Origin: Rhodamnia argentea
Lineage: Eukaryota > Streptophyta > Magnoliopsida > Myrtales > Myrtaceae
Assembly: GCF_020921035.1 (NCBI RefSeq)
Contig: NC_063154.1
Coordinates: 16,961,861-17,025,860, forward strand
Direction: 5' to 3'
DNA: 64,000 bases
Numbering within the stretch: position 1 is the stretch's first letter; each line of letters opens with the position of its first letter. Position numbers and translations under genes: made by a program. The notes beneath the pieces are model-generated. The model was given only the letters and a program-made list of their open reading frames with translations, was not told the DNA's origin and ran no database searches. Below, in pieces: positions 62,521 through 64,000 of this stretch.

Positions 62521-63167
62521 GAAATTGTCAAAAAAATCATAAATCTTTTGCACTTTTGCCAATTCTATCATAAAGCTTTTAAGTTTACAAATTCAGTTAT
62601 AAACTTTTTCACATTTACCCAATTCAGTTTTATTGGCCGAAAATCGCTGACGTAAAAGTCGTCCGTCATATGTGGCATAGCCGGCGCTGACGTGAATAAT
62701 TTTTACAATATTTTAATACTTGAAATATTTTTATTTTTTTTTCTCGTTTCGTTTTTCTTTTTTTCCTTTTTCCTTTTTCCCTTTCCCTTTTTTCTTTTCC
62801 TATTATTTTTTCCCTTCGCACGGGCTGGTGAGGGAAACCCTCACCCGCTCTTGGCGAGGGCAACCCTCGTCAGATCTAGCCAAGGTTGCCCTTGCTTGGG
62901 CGGGGGCGGTACACGCTTAAGGCCGGTAGATGGTGAGGTCGGGCGGAGGGAAAAAAAGGAAAAACAGAAAAATAAAAAAAATGATAAAATATTGAAAAAT
63001 TATTAAAAATTATCTACATCAGTGCCGATGATGCCACGTAAGATGATCGGCATAGGATTGAATTGGCCAAATGTGAAATATTTATGACTGAATCATCAAA
63101 CTTAAAAGCTTTATGAATGAATTGGCAAAAGTTCGAAAAGTTGTAAAACTTTTTTAACAATTTTCCC
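62521..63167. mobile_element. Mutator-like MITE, same family as 54.1-55.5 kb
   Basis: The left end GAAATTGTCAAAAAAATC and the right end, read on the minus strand as GGGAAAATTGTTAAAAAAG, are inverted. The arms carry TTTTGCCAATTC/GAATTGGCAAAAG and CGCTGACGT/GCCACGT words. The GC-rich core (62820-62940) holds GGCGAGGGCAACCCTCG-like inverted words. No clean 9-bp TSD is seen. Confidence 0.7.
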
Positions 63168-64000
63168 AGTTGATTTTAATAGCTTGAGCTCTAATTCGAA
63201 ATCGGAAAAGTCAATCTCGAGCAATTGTCGAGTCGAGTCCGTGCTATTTACAAGTAGTTTGACTCAAATAGTCTCATTTACCTTGACAAGTATTGTTACA
63301 AAAATCCGATAAATAAGGTATGTAATCGCGGAGGAATGATAAGAGGGTAATATATTTTGGTGGAAACTCTAATGACAATTACACGGATATATATTAGTTG
63401 AAATAGCTCATGACAAACTTTCAAATGTGGTAAACCCTAGCTATGCTCCAAACCCTCGAGCACTTGATTGTGTAGTCAATGAAACCTTTTGTAATAGAAA
63501 CCAAGAAGCTTATTAACTAATGAAGGCCCCCTTAAACTGATCAGCTCACTTTGAGATGGGCGTGTGCTTATCAAGGAGTGTAGTGATCTGCCACTCGATG
63601 GGGTCTTCTATTTTTCCTTAGTTTATTTATTAAACAAATTTTCGTAAAAAAAAAAAAAAATTCCTTCCAAATACTAACATTCCACATGTGGATGGAAACC
63701 AAACTGCCTATATCGCCGAGTACGAAGGTACAAGGTAGATGAACATAGACTGCACAAGGTGTTCCAATCCTCAATTCAACTGTTGTTCTTTTAAGATTTA
63801 TGTAATCTACCCATCGGCCATCAACATCAATCACATAAACCAATCTGTCTTTCGATCTGTCTATCTTCTATTCATACTGTCTACGATGAAAAAATGATTT
63901 TAGATAGGTCAATTTCATATTCCTCAAATGGCCCTATGGCAACAATATTTTCCTATCATATCCTCAGATTAAAGACAATTAAAACTATGCAATCGTCCTA
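63168..64000. other. intergenic, no gene
   Basis: No gene or element is recognised. Poly-A/T lies near 63647-63660. Confidence 0.4.

Overview
This is a eudicot nuclear genomic window. It is AT-rich, has intron-rich genes spliced GT-AG, and carries many small non-autonomous transposons. A woody eudicot, possibly Myrtaceae, is my guess. It rests only on the look of the repeat families (AT-rich arms around a GGCGAGG-type core, and TAGGGGTG-ended elements), so I hold it weakly.

Layout. 1-10 kb is repeat-rich. It holds a TRIM-like retroelement remnant, one type I MADS-box gene (minus strand, with a frameshifted-looking C-terminus), a fragment of the plastid ndhF gene (NUPT), a duplicated copy of the MADS upstream region, and several hAT- and Mutator-like non-autonomous elements. 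10.2-12.8 kb is a complete four-exon alpha-tubulin gene (minus). 14.3-17.0 kb is a complete four-exon gene of the SHORT HYPOCOTYL IN WHITE LIGHT 1 family (minus). 18-27 kb holds a tandem duplication of EGY3, a plastid metalloprotease-like protein without protease motif. The left copy (18.5-20.8 kb) is a pseudogene with several internal deletions. The right copy (23.1-26.7 kb) is intact, encodes 567 aa, and has a heat-shock element in its promoter.

32.8-51.7 kb is a 28-exon gene on the plus strand for the spliceosomal protein PRP40A (two WW domains, five FF domains, basic/RS-like tail, 1027 aa). Its introns hold a Harbinger MITE, a LINE remnant and a nested hAT-like element. 59.2-59.6 kb is a compact two-exon phytosulfokine precursor (79 aa, YIYTQ core) with TATA box and GA-repeat leader. 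The flanks (51.7-59 kb and 59.6-64 kb) are repeats, including a hAT element nested in a Mutator-like element with both target-site duplications preserved, and a degenerate minisatellite.

The genes do not form a pathway. EGY3 and the SHW1-family protein are both linked to chloroplast/light biology, but nothing here shows co-regulation. All splice models were built by hand from the sequence and keep the reading frame throughout. Nothing in the window looks like a wholly new biological system. The most informative items are the EGY3 duplication with its dissected pseudogene, the HSE, the nested transposons with their TSDs, and the tubulin leader-intron duplication.
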